Source: an uncultured Arcobacter sp. (GTDB lineage Bacteria > Campylobacterota > Campylobacteria > Campylobacterales > Arcobacteraceae). Taken from it: a stretch of DNA of 7,621 nucleotides. The position numbers were made by a program, and so were the translations under genes. The stretch lies in assembly GCA_913054415.1 (NCBI GenBank), contig CAJXII010000076.1, positions 1 through 7,621 of the forward strand, in the 5' to 3' direction. This document shows positions 1-5,369 of this stretch, one piece after another. The notes under the pieces are model-generated. The model was not told the DNA's origin. It searched no databases and saw only the letters and a program-made list of their open reading frames with translations. The stretch's first letter is position 1; every line of letters begins with the position of its first letter.

Positions 1-24
1 TCAAATTGTAACATTTTTGAACTT

Positions 25-285
25 TTACCTGCCCATTTTAGCAGTTCGCTTGACAGCATTTGATAAAATATCATCCAAAAGTGCATTGTGTGCTATAAGT
101 GATCCTATACATCCTCTTAGTTCGCCATCTATAGTTATTGTCACAAATGTTGCCGCTCGTTTTAAAAAATTTGGAAATTTTTCTATAAGCTCCTCTTTGT
201 TGATAACATCTTTATCATATAGTTTACTATAAATAGCACCTTTTGCTATATCTATTAACATATTGTTTAAGTTTTTATTTTCCAT
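25..285 (-). pseudogene. AMMECR1-domain protein, C-terminally truncated
   Basis: The 86-residue product carries the N-terminal part of the AMMECR1 fold: a segment 'RAATFVTITIDGELRGCIGS' (residues 43-62) with the family hallmark LRGCIG at 56-61, followed by 'LLDDILSNA' (69-77), where the family normally continues into an 'AA..DPRF' block. Here the sequence instead runs 'VKRTAKMGR' and stops. Family members are normally about 170-200 residues, so half or more of the domain is missing, and the family's C-terminal motifs are not visible in any frame before the window edge. The biochemical function of AMMECR1 proteins is not settled; in many prokaryotes they accompany MEMO and radical-SAM genes. 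The ATG at 285 is preceded by no Shine-Dalgarno sequence but by a TACAAT box 6 nt upstream. It is probably a broken gene, though a short functional variant cannot be excluded. Confidence 0.7.
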
Positions 286-291
286 AAAGTT

Positions 292-297
292 ATTGTA
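292..297 (-). promoter_or_regulatory. -10-like box for the AMMECR1 gene (possible leaderless start)
   Basis: On the minus strand the hexamer TACAAT is followed by the 6-nt spacer AACTTT and then the ATG at 285. The expected transcription start therefore falls on or next to the start codon, and no ribosome binding site is visible. The call rests on sequence pattern only. Confidence 0.45.
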
Positions 298-318
298 TCA
301 ATATTAAAATTAATTTGG

Positions 319-324
319 TATAAT
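319..324 (+). promoter_or_regulatory. -10 box for the scaffold/SspB-like operon (possible leaderless start)
   Basis: A perfect TATAAT is followed by the 6-nt spacer AACCTT and then the ATG at 331. No Shine-Dalgarno sequence precedes that ATG, and the conserved domain begins at about residue 17, so the start cannot move far downstream. The simplest reading is a leaderless mRNA starting at about position 331. Confidence 0.55.
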
Positions 325-330
325 AACCTT

Positions 331-801
331 ATGAAAACAAAAGATACAAATATAGACGACCAAACAATCACAAATGTTACAAGTGAAGTTATAGAGCATT
401 TGATGAATCCTAAAAATTATGGGCAAATTGAAAATGCTGATGGTGTTGGTATGGGAACAGATATGAAAACAGGTGAATTAGCTATAATTTATCTAAATGC
501 TGATGATACCAATATTAAACAGATCAAATTTGCTACAAATGCTTGTCAAGATACTGTTGTAGCTGGTTCATTATTTACAGAGATGATAAAAAATGATACT
601 ATTGAAGATGCTAAAAAAGCAGCTGTGCTACTTGATAAAAAACTAGAATCTGCTCCCAAAAAACAACAAGCATGTTCAAGATTAGTTTTAAGAGCTTTTG
701 AAGCATCACTAATTAATCTTCAAAATAAAAAAAATGGTATTGATGAAGAGGTGCATAAAATAAATTCAAAAGATAGTTGTGAAATAGAACAGGAGAGTTA
801 A
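331..801 (+). CDS. IscU/NifU-N-like iron-sulfur cluster scaffold homologue, first ligand cysteine missing
   Basis: This 156-residue protein matches the NifU N-terminal/IscU fold. It has 'VIEHLMNPKNYGQIENADGVG' with the typical H..NP.N.G start (about 20-40), a central 'ATNACQDTVVAGSLFTEM' block (68-85) and 'KKQQACSRLVLRA' (110-122) near the end of the domain. IscU-type scaffolds hold a nascent Fe-S cluster on three cysteines. The second and third are present here (C72 and C115). The first, in the usual CGD motif, is replaced by TGE (T47-G48-E49), so both the cysteine and the cluster-labilising aspartate have changed. A charged tail (about 135-156) with C150 follows the domain. It is the first gene of a two-gene unit, with the next ATG 2 nt after its stop. 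A cytosolic role in Fe-S metabolism is inferred; cluster assembly by the canonical mechanism is doubtful given the lost ligand. Confidence 0.8.
   Translation: MKTKDTNIDDQTITNVTSEVIEHLMNPKNYGQIENADGVGMGTDMKTGELAIIYLNADDTNIKQIKFATNACQDTVVAGSLFTEMIKNDTIEDAKKAAVLLDKKLESAPKKQQACSRLVLRAFEASLINLQNKKNGIDEEVHKINSKDSCEIEQES
791..795 (+). promoter_or_regulatory. Ribosome binding site of the SspB-like gene
   Basis: AGGAG lies within the last codons of the upstream scaffold gene, 8 nt before the ATG at 804. This supports that start and translation from a shared transcript. It contrasts with the upstream gene, which has no such site. Confidence 0.75.
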
Positions 802-803
802 AA

Positions 804-1235
804 ATGATTACAGATATAATAGAAGATAGTGCATACAAAGATTTAGTCCAAAAACAGATATATGAGATTATAGATTATCTACTTATAAATAATGAAGAGT
901 TTTCAGTTACTGCAAACTTAGATGGGCTTGTTTTTGAGCCTGAGATACCAGATACAATCAAAAAGAATTTTGCAAAATTTACTATGTTTAGTTTGGTAAA
1001 TTATACTTTTTCAACTGTAAATCTTACAGAAAATCATATTAGTTTTGAAGCTGGTTTTGGGGAAGAAAATTTTGGCTCAAAAGTAACTATTCCACTTTTT
1101 GCTATTTTTCAAATTATCATCAATGAGTCTATATTATTTATAAATCCAACGGCTACTGTTGAAAAATACTTTTTAGAGCAAAACAATACAGATCAAAAAA
1201 GTAGATCAAGAAATGCTTTTTTGAAACATCTATAA
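804..1235 (+). CDS. Small SspB-like protein (possible ClpXP adaptor), divergent
   Basis: This 143-residue soluble protein has no signal peptide or membrane segment. Its motif order follows SspB, the adaptor that delivers ssrA-tagged proteins to ClpXP. There is an N-terminal helix with 'YEIIDYLLINNEE' (20-32, compare the '..Y.WLL.N.LTP' helix), then a short strand 'FSVTANLDGL' (33-42), a segment with 'VNL' (72-74), then 'ISFEAGFG' (79-86, compare 'V.FNARFGG') and 'VTIPLFAIFQI' (94-104, compare 'V.VPL.AVLAI'). A hydrophilic linker (about 124-136) leads to a basic C-terminal module 'RSRNAFLKHL', where SspB carries its ClpX-binding peptide. This comparison is from memory of the family; identity is low, so function is inferred. 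It directly follows the Fe-S scaffold homologue with a good ribosome binding site, so the two are probably co-expressed. The alternative is a conserved protein of unknown function with a similar fold. Confidence 0.55.
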   Translation: MITDIIEDSAYKDLVQKQIYEIIDYLLINNEEFSVTANLDGLVFEPEIPDTIKKNFAKFTMFSLVNYTFSTVNLTENHISFEAGFGEENFGSKVTIPLFAIFQIIINESILFINPTATVEKYFLEQNNTDQKSRSRNAFLKHL

Positions 1236-1238
1236 AAT

Positions 1239-1266
1239 AATATACAGATTTAGGATGTTTATTAAT
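1239..1266. repeat. Left direct repeat flanking the AbiE module
   Basis: This copy matches 2940-2967 at 25 of 28 positions, with mismatches at 1245, 1248 and 1264. The perfect core TTTAGGATGTTTATT is at 1249-1263. It lies between the stop of the SspB-like gene and the stop of the AbiEii toxin gene, so the two copies bracket the toxin-antitoxin pair. Offset between copies is 1701 bp. Confidence 0.8.
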
Positions 1267-1280
1267 TGATGGAGTAATAA

Positions 1281-2261
1281 CTAAATTTTATTTACTTCAT
1301 CCTCTAACTCTTGTAATATTGTTATAATCTCTTCAAATGTAAGTTTTTTATCAAAAATCATATGCTCCATTGATTTATAATCTTTTTCTAATGCCTTTAA
1401 ACGATATTCAGGTGGCACTAGTTTTAATGTTTTAGGTCTAGCTTCATCAAATTTTGCCCAAGAAGCTGGATAAAACTTATTTTTAAAATCAATCACTTTG
1501 TCTAAAAGTTCTATATCTTCTAATGCTTCATTTTTTACCTTTGATTTTGCCATAATTGCTAAATCATAATAATGTCGTGAGTATCTTGTAGGTAATGGTT
1601 TTTCAGCACTTCGATTTGCTTCTTGGTGTAGTATCGTTGCTTTTTCCCAAAATGTTCGTGAGGCAACTATAGCATTTACGTTTGTTTTAAGCTTTTTAAA
1701 ATGTTTTGGAAAATATTTGGCTGTATAAGAAATTATTTCAAAAGTATTATATGGTAACCACGAAGCCAATGGACCAATCTCTAATAATATCTCTGGTCTT
1801 AAATATTTGTCGTCAAATGTTATTGGGTATGAAACATTGATATTAAATGGATCATATTCATCTATCGCACATCTACAAAACGGAGCAACTAGTTTAGAGA
1901 TAAATGGCAAAAGTTCATCTTTAATATATGCTTTTGCATTTTCATTGATCTTTTTATTATATTTGTCTTGTTTTGTTTTACTTCTTTTTTCATTTGGATT
2001 ATCACTGGTAACAAGATTCCAATCAAGAATTAAATCTATATCCTCAGAAAATCTACCTATTAGGTTAAACACCTTAGATAGGCTTGTGCCACCTTTAAAC
2101 ATTAAAATTTTGTTTAACTTTTTATCTGAAAATATTTTATCCAGAATCCAGACAACCCAAAAATCTTTTTCAATAATTGCACTAGTAGTATTCATCATTT
2201 TAGCAGTTTCTAAAAAAAGTTCTTGTCTGCTTTGGCTAGATAATTTTGCGATATCATTCAT
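1281..2261 (-). CDS. abiEii: AbiEii-type nucleotidyltransferase toxin of a type IV toxin-antitoxin module
   Basis: This 326-residue protein of the AbiEii/AbiGii (DUF1814) family is a polymerase-beta-like nucleotidyltransferase. Visible motifs are 'EKDFWVVW' (31-38), the nucleotide-binding 'FKGGTSLSK' (55-63), the metal-binding 'RFSEDIDL' with D74 and D76 (70-77), 'RPEILLEIG' (155-163), 'RTFWEKATILHQEA' (202-215) and 'RYSRHYYDL' (226-234). All expected motifs and a normal length suggest an intact enzyme. Known AbiEii toxins use NTPs, GTP in characterised cases, and related enzymes modify tRNA acceptor ends; the module can abort phage infection or stabilise DNA. The start overlaps the antitoxin stop by 8 nt (ATGAATGA), indicating translational coupling. 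There is no separate strong ribosome binding site. The gene ends just inside the left copy of the flanking direct repeat. Confidence 0.92.
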   Translation of the reverse strand: MNDIAKLSSQSRQELFLETAKMMNTTSAIIEKDFWVVWILDKIFSDKKLNKILMFKGGTSLSKVFNLIGRFSEDIDLILDWNLVTSDNPNEKRSKTKQDKYNKKINENAKAYIKDELLPFISKLVAPFCRCAIDEYDPFNINVSYPITFDDKYLRPEILLEIGPLASWLPYNTFEIISYTAKYFPKHFKKLKTNVNAIVASRTFWEKATILHQEANRSAEKPLPTRYSRHYYDLAIMAKSKVKNEALEDIELLDKVIDFKNKFYPASWAKFDEARPKTLKLVPPEYRLKALEKDYKSMEHMIFDKKLTFEEIITILQELEDEVNKI

Positions 2262-2871
2262 CTTCTTGCTCTTTTTTTAAAGCTTTTTTTATAGTTTCAT
2301 ATATCCAACCCGTAGAATTTTTTGTATCTTTTAAAATTTTACTATAAAATTTTTCATCAATTCTTTTTCTTATTTTTAAAATAACTTCATCGTTAATATG
2401 TTCTTTGCCAAGAGTTTTAATTGCTTGAACTAACAGTGAACTCTCTCTATGCTTAAAGCCTATATTTTTTAATGCAGATTTTTTAAACTTGATAGTTAGA
2501 CCATTATTTAGTGTATAGGTTTTATTTGGACCATTACTAAGATAAACATAAGTGCCTTCTATTTGTGTAGATAGTCCCAAAATATTTAATGCACTTTCCC
2601 CACTAACTTCTATTTGCCAGTTAAACTTTCTTGCATAAGCACGAGCAACTTGTTCTATATCTGCACTTAGCTCTTTTTCTAAAAAATCACTATACTTAGG
2701 ATAATCATATATACCCCTTGCTACTCTTCTGATTTTTTTATTTTTTGTTAAGTCAGATAAAGTGCTATCTATCTCTTGTCTAGTAAATTTTTCAAGTAAA
2801 TCACTTGGAGAGAATGCCCATCCCCTACCATGACCAGAAATAAAGTAAAATACCTTGTCATAGAGTTTCAT
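2254..2871 (-). CDS. abiEi: AbiEi-like antitoxin (DUF6088 family), winged-helix regulator
   Basis: This 205-residue antitoxin partners the overlapping AbiEii toxin. The N-terminal half reads as a winged helix-turn-helix: 'GRGWAFSPSDLLEKFTRQEIDSTLSDLTKNKKIRRVARGIYDYPKYS' spans about 15-61, with the family-typical 'RRVARGIYDYP' at 48-58. It continues with 'SADIEQVARAYARKFNW' (69-85), 'SGESALNILGLSTQIEGTYVYLS' (90-112) and 'ALKNIGFKHRESSLLVQAI' (133-151), all characteristic of DUF6088 proteins encoded next to AbiEii toxins. In type IV systems the antitoxin counteracts the toxin without a stable complex and represses its own promoter. The region upstream contains two perfect dyads suited to such autoregulation. 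An AGGAT ribosome binding site lies about 8 nt before the ATG. Family assignment is firm; antitoxin and repressor activity are inferred from the family. Confidence 0.9.
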   Translation of the reverse strand: MKLYDKVFYFISGHGRGWAFSPSDLLEKFTRQEIDSTLSDLTKNKKIRRVARGIYDYPKYSDFLEKELSADIEQVARAYARKFNWQIEVSGESALNILGLSTQIEGTYVYLSNGPNKTYTLNNGLTIKFKKSALKNIGFKHRESSLLVQAIKTLGKEHINDEVILKIRKRIDEKFYSKILKDTKNSTGWIYETIKKALKKEQEDE

Positions 2872-2894
2872 TAGAATAATCCTTTTTATTTTTT

Positions 2895-2920
2895 CCAGAA
2901 AAAAGTATATCTTTTTCTGG
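2895..2920. promoter_or_regulatory. Perfect dyad overlapping the abiE -10 box (candidate AbiEi operator)
   Basis: The arms CCAGAAAAA (2895-2903) and TTTTTCTGG (2912-2920) are exact reverse complements separated by 8 nt. On the minus strand the centre contains TATACT (2909 down to 2904), a good -10 candidate about 33 nt upstream of the antitoxin ATG. Neither strand has a T-run directly after the stem, so it does not look like an intrinsic terminator. A repressor bound here would block the promoter, fitting AbiEi-type autoregulation. Confidence 0.55.
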
Positions 2921-2922
2921 AT

Positions 2923-2941
2923 TTGATATTACTTATATCAA
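2923..2941. promoter_or_regulatory. Second perfect dyad upstream of abiE
   Basis: TTGATAT (2923-2929) and ATATCAA (2935-2941) are exact reverse complements with a 5-nt spacer. It lies 2 bp beyond the first dyad, upstream of the candidate -10. Its arms differ in sequence from the first dyad, although both contain TATATC. It is AT-rich and short, so chance cannot be excluded. Confidence 0.4.
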
Positions 2942-2967
2942 TATAAAGCTTTAGGATGTTTATTTAT
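2940..2967. repeat. Right direct repeat flanking the AbiE module, overlapping the livF stop
   Basis: This is the partner of 1239-1266 (25 of 28 identical; perfect 15-nt core at 2950-2964). It includes the livF stop codon (2964-2966), while the left copy lies outside any gene. The similarity stops inside the last bases of livF, so this copy probably belongs to the older livF 3' end and the left copy is the duplicate. Confidence 0.8.
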
Positions 2968-3686
2968 ATACCCAAATAAGCATCTTTAATTCTAGTATCA
3001 TCTAGTAACTGTTTTGAATCTCCATTTAAAACAATTTTACCATTTTCCAATACATAAGTTCGATTTGAAGTTTTTAAAGCTAAATGTGCATTTTGCTCCA
3101 CTATAAAAATAGTAACTCCTAAAGATTGTAACTCTTTGATAACATCAAAAATATCTTCTACAATAATAGGAGCTAATCCCATACTTGGCTCATCTAAAAG
3201 TAATAGTTTAGGCTTACTCATCAAAGCTCTTCCTACTGCTACCATTTGTTGTTGCCCACCTGATAATGTTCCAGCATAATCATCTTTTTTCTCTTTTAGA
3301 ATTGGGAATTTTGTATAGATATATTCCAAATCATCTATTTGTTTATCATCAGATCTAATATATGCACCTAATTTTAAATTTTCTTGCACAGTTAAATCTG
3401 TAAATAATCCTCTACCTTCTGGAACTTGTGCTATTCCTAATCCTACTCTTTTATGTGATCCTAGCTTTGTAATATCTTGATTTTCAAAAAATATTTGTCC
3501 CTCTTGGATAGATTTAAGATCACTAATTGCTCTTAACAATGTAGTTTTACCAGCACCATTGGCACCTATGAGTGAAACTATTTCCCCTTTGTATATCTCT
3601 AAATTTATATCGCTTAATGCTATTATTTGTCCATATTTGCAACTTAGATTTTTTATATCTAATATTTTATCTTTTTGATCTATCAC
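2964..3686 (-). CDS. livF: Branched-chain amino acid-type ABC transporter ATPase LivF
   Basis: This 240-residue cytoplasmic ATPase pairs with LivG to power the importer. Walker A GANGAGKTT is at 41-49, the Q-loop 'IAQVPEGRG' at 85-93 (diagnostic of LivF), the signature LSGGQQQM at 141-148, Walker B 'LLLLDEPSMG' at 161-170 and 'VEQNAH' at 196-201, where LivF proteins typically have VEQN instead of a histidine switch. 'YVLENGKIVLNGD' (211-223) and the 'DAYLGI' end (235-240) are also typical. The start is a GTG overlapping the livG stop by 4 nt (GTGA). It is supported by AGGA 8 nt upstream and by the domain beginning at residue 8. It is the last gene of the liv operon, and its stop codon lies within a direct repeat flanking the AbiE module. 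No intrinsic terminator follows it. Confidence 0.95.
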   Translation of the reverse strand: MIDQKDKILDIKNLSCKYGQIIALSDINLEIYKGEIVSLIGANGAGKTTLLRAISDLKSIQEGQIFFENQDITKLGSHKRVGLGIAQVPEGRGLFTDLTVQENLKLGAYIRSDDKQIDDLEYIYTKFPILKEKKDDYAGTLSGGQQQMVAVGRALMSKPKLLLLDEPSMGLAPIIVEDIFDVIKELQSLGVTIFIVEQNAHLALKTSNRTYVLENGKIVLNGDSKQLLDDTRIKDAYLGI

Positions 3687-4438
3687 GATTGATTTCCTAA
3701 ATATGCTTTTATCACTTCAGGATGATTTTGGATCTGCAAAGGCTTACCTTTTGCTAAAAATTTACCAAAATTTATCACAGTGATATAATCTGAAATATCC
3801 ATCACCATCTTCATATCATGTTCTACAAGTATCACTGTAACCTCATCTTTGACTACTGTTTTTATCAGATTTGCTACCTCTTGTGTCTCTTTGGGATTTA
3901 ATCCAGCTACTGGTTCATCTAAAAGTATAAGTTCTGGAGATGTTGCTAAAGCTCTTATAATTTCTAACTTTTTAAGTATCCCGTAAGATAAATTATTGGC
4001 TTTTATATTAGCATACTCTTTTAAACCTATTAAGTCTAAAAGATGCAATGCTCGTTCTTTATATCTTTGTTCATCATCTAAAATAGATTTTGCTCTAAAA
4101 CAACTTTTGAGTATCCCTTTATCCATATATTTATCAAATCCCAATAAAATATTTTCTAAAACAGTCATATTTTTACAAATCTCAAGATTTTGAAAAGTTC
4201 TACAAATACCTCTATATACTAGCTTATTTGTAGATATATTTGTAATATCTGCTCCATCTAAAAAAATTGTGCCATCATCTACTTTATAAACCCCTGTTAT
4301 CATATTTACTAAAGTTGTTTTTCCTGCTCCATTGGGTCCAATAATAGAATGAATTGTCCCTTTTTTAACTCTAAATGAAAGATTATCTATAGCTTTGATC
4401 CCACCAAATTGTTTAGAGATATTATTAACTTGTAACAT
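3683..4438 (-). CDS. livG: Branched-chain amino acid-type ABC transporter ATPase LivG
   Basis: This is the second ATPase of the importer, 251 residues from the ATG at 4438. Walker A GPNGAGKTT is at 34-42, the Q-loop 'RTFQN' at 80-84, Walker B 'ELILLDEP' at 169-176, the switch histidine in 'VEHDM' at H207, and a LivG-type ending 'VIKAYLGN'. The signature region reads 'LSYGILKKLEI' (150-160), whereas LivG proteins usually have LSYGQQR.LEI; the core LSYG is kept but the following glutamines are replaced. The ATG at 4438 is preferred to a TTG at 4456 that extends the frame by six codons. AAGGAG lies only 4 nt upstream of the ATG and inside that extension, and conserved sequence starts at 'MLQVNNISKQFGG'. 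The gene overlaps the livM end by 14 nt and the livF start by 4 nt. Confidence 0.93.
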   Translation of the reverse strand: MLQVNNISKQFGGIKAIDNLSFRVKKGTIHSIIGPNGAGKTTLVNMITGVYKVDDGTIFLDGADITNISTNKLVYRGICRTFQNLEICKNMTVLENILLGFDKYMDKGILKSCFRAKSILDDEQRYKERALHLLDLIGLKEYANIKANNLSYGILKKLEIIRALATSPELILLDEPVAGLNPKETQEVANLIKTVVKDEVTVILVEHDMKMVMDISDYITVINFGKFLAKGKPLQIQNHPEVIKAYLGNQS

Positions 4439-5369
4439 TTTTCTCCTTTGGTGCAAAAAGTGAAGTTATACCATTTGGGATAAATATCATAACAGCTATA
4501 ATAATAACACCATATATCAATGTTTCATAATCATCAAATGATGTTAAAACTTGTGGTAATATTGTCAAAATAACAGCTCCTATGATCGCTCCATATATTC
4601 TACCCATACCACCTAATACTACCATCACCACCAACTCTATTGATCTTGAAAAACTAGCTTCACTAGGAGAGATAAAACCACTAAAATAAGCATATAAACT
4701 TCCAGCAACAGTAGCGATAATAACAGATATTACAAATATGATACTTTTATAATGTGATACATCTATACCTACACTATTTGCTGCATTTTCACTATCATGT
4801 ATAGATCTTAATATCCTACCAAAGGGGGAATCTATAAGATTAGAAACTGTCCATATTAACAATACAAGTATAGTAGCACATAAAATATACCATTGCAAAC
4901 TATCTACAAACTCATATCCAAATATAGAGAAACTATCTACACTCATACCATCAGTTCCACCTGTAAGTTGATCTTCTACTGATAATACTATACTAATAAT
5001 CACACCAATTCCAAGTGTAGCCATAGCTAAATAATGACCTTTTAATTTTAAGATAGGTTTAGAGATAATAAAAGCTAAAATAGCCATAGTAACTACACTA
5101 ATTAAAATACTAAAAATAGGAGATAGCTCATAAGTAGATGTTAGTATAACAGATATATATGCTCCTAGTCCTGCAAAAGCACCATGTCCTAAACTAACTT
5201 GTCCAGCATATCCCATAAGAAGATTTAAGCCCACACAAATCATAGCATTTAAAATAGCTACGATTGCTATCTCAAAATGAAAATCATTTTGCAATAAAAA
5301 TGGTATGATAACTAAAATAGAAGTTAAAATAATTATCTCTTTGTTTATATTATATCTTGCTAACATCAT
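4425..5369 (-). CDS. livM: Branched-chain amino acid-type ABC transporter permease LivM
   Basis: This 314-residue inner-membrane permease has about eight or nine hydrophobic segments (for example 11-27, 33-52, 82-103, 117-130, 159-176 and 209-230). The LivM hallmark GYAGQVSLGHGAFAGLGAY is at 53-71. The cytoplasmic coupling loop 'GRILRSIHDSENAANSVGID' (184-203) contacts the ATPases, and 'VVLGGMGRIYGAIIGA' (250-265) is the conserved permease C-terminal motif. The start overlaps the livH stop by one base (TAATG). Two consecutive ATG codons occur, so the start could be either. Only a weak AAAGAG precedes it, so translational coupling to livH is likely. With LivH it forms the transmembrane channel. 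Length and motifs are normal for the family. Confidence 0.94.
   Translation of the reverse strand: MMLARYNINKEIIILTSILVIIPFLLQNDFHFEIAIVAILNAMICVGLNLLMGYAGQVSLGHGAFAGLGAYISVILTSTYELSPIFSILISVVTMAILAFIISKPILKLKGHYLAMATLGIGVIISIVLSVEDQLTGGTDGMSVDSFSIFGYEFVDSLQWYILCATILVLLIWTVSNLIDSPFGRILRSIHDSENAANSVGIDVSHYKSIIFVISVIIATVAGSLYAYFSGFISPSEASFSRSIELVVMVVLGGMGRIYGAIIGAVILTILPQVLTSFDDYETLIYGVIIIAVMIFIPNGITSLFAPKEKNVTS

Noticed and set aside
17..232. Plus-strand 71-residue open frame
   Set aside because: It is antisense to the AMMECR1-like frame, which carries the recognisable LRGCIG motif.
1807..2280. Plus-strand 157-residue open frame
   Set aside because: It lies antisense inside the AbiEii gene, whose motifs are unambiguous. 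The product is low-complexity and hydrophobic, with no family resemblance and no ribosome binding site.
2895..2920. Intrinsic terminator for livF
   Set aside because: The stem is present but it is followed by A-rich (minus) or ATTTG (plus) sequence, not a run of T. Its centre holds a -10 box, so an operator is more plausible.
3996..4193. Plus-strand 65-residue open frame
   Set aside because: It is antisense to livG, with no recognisable motif or initiation signal.
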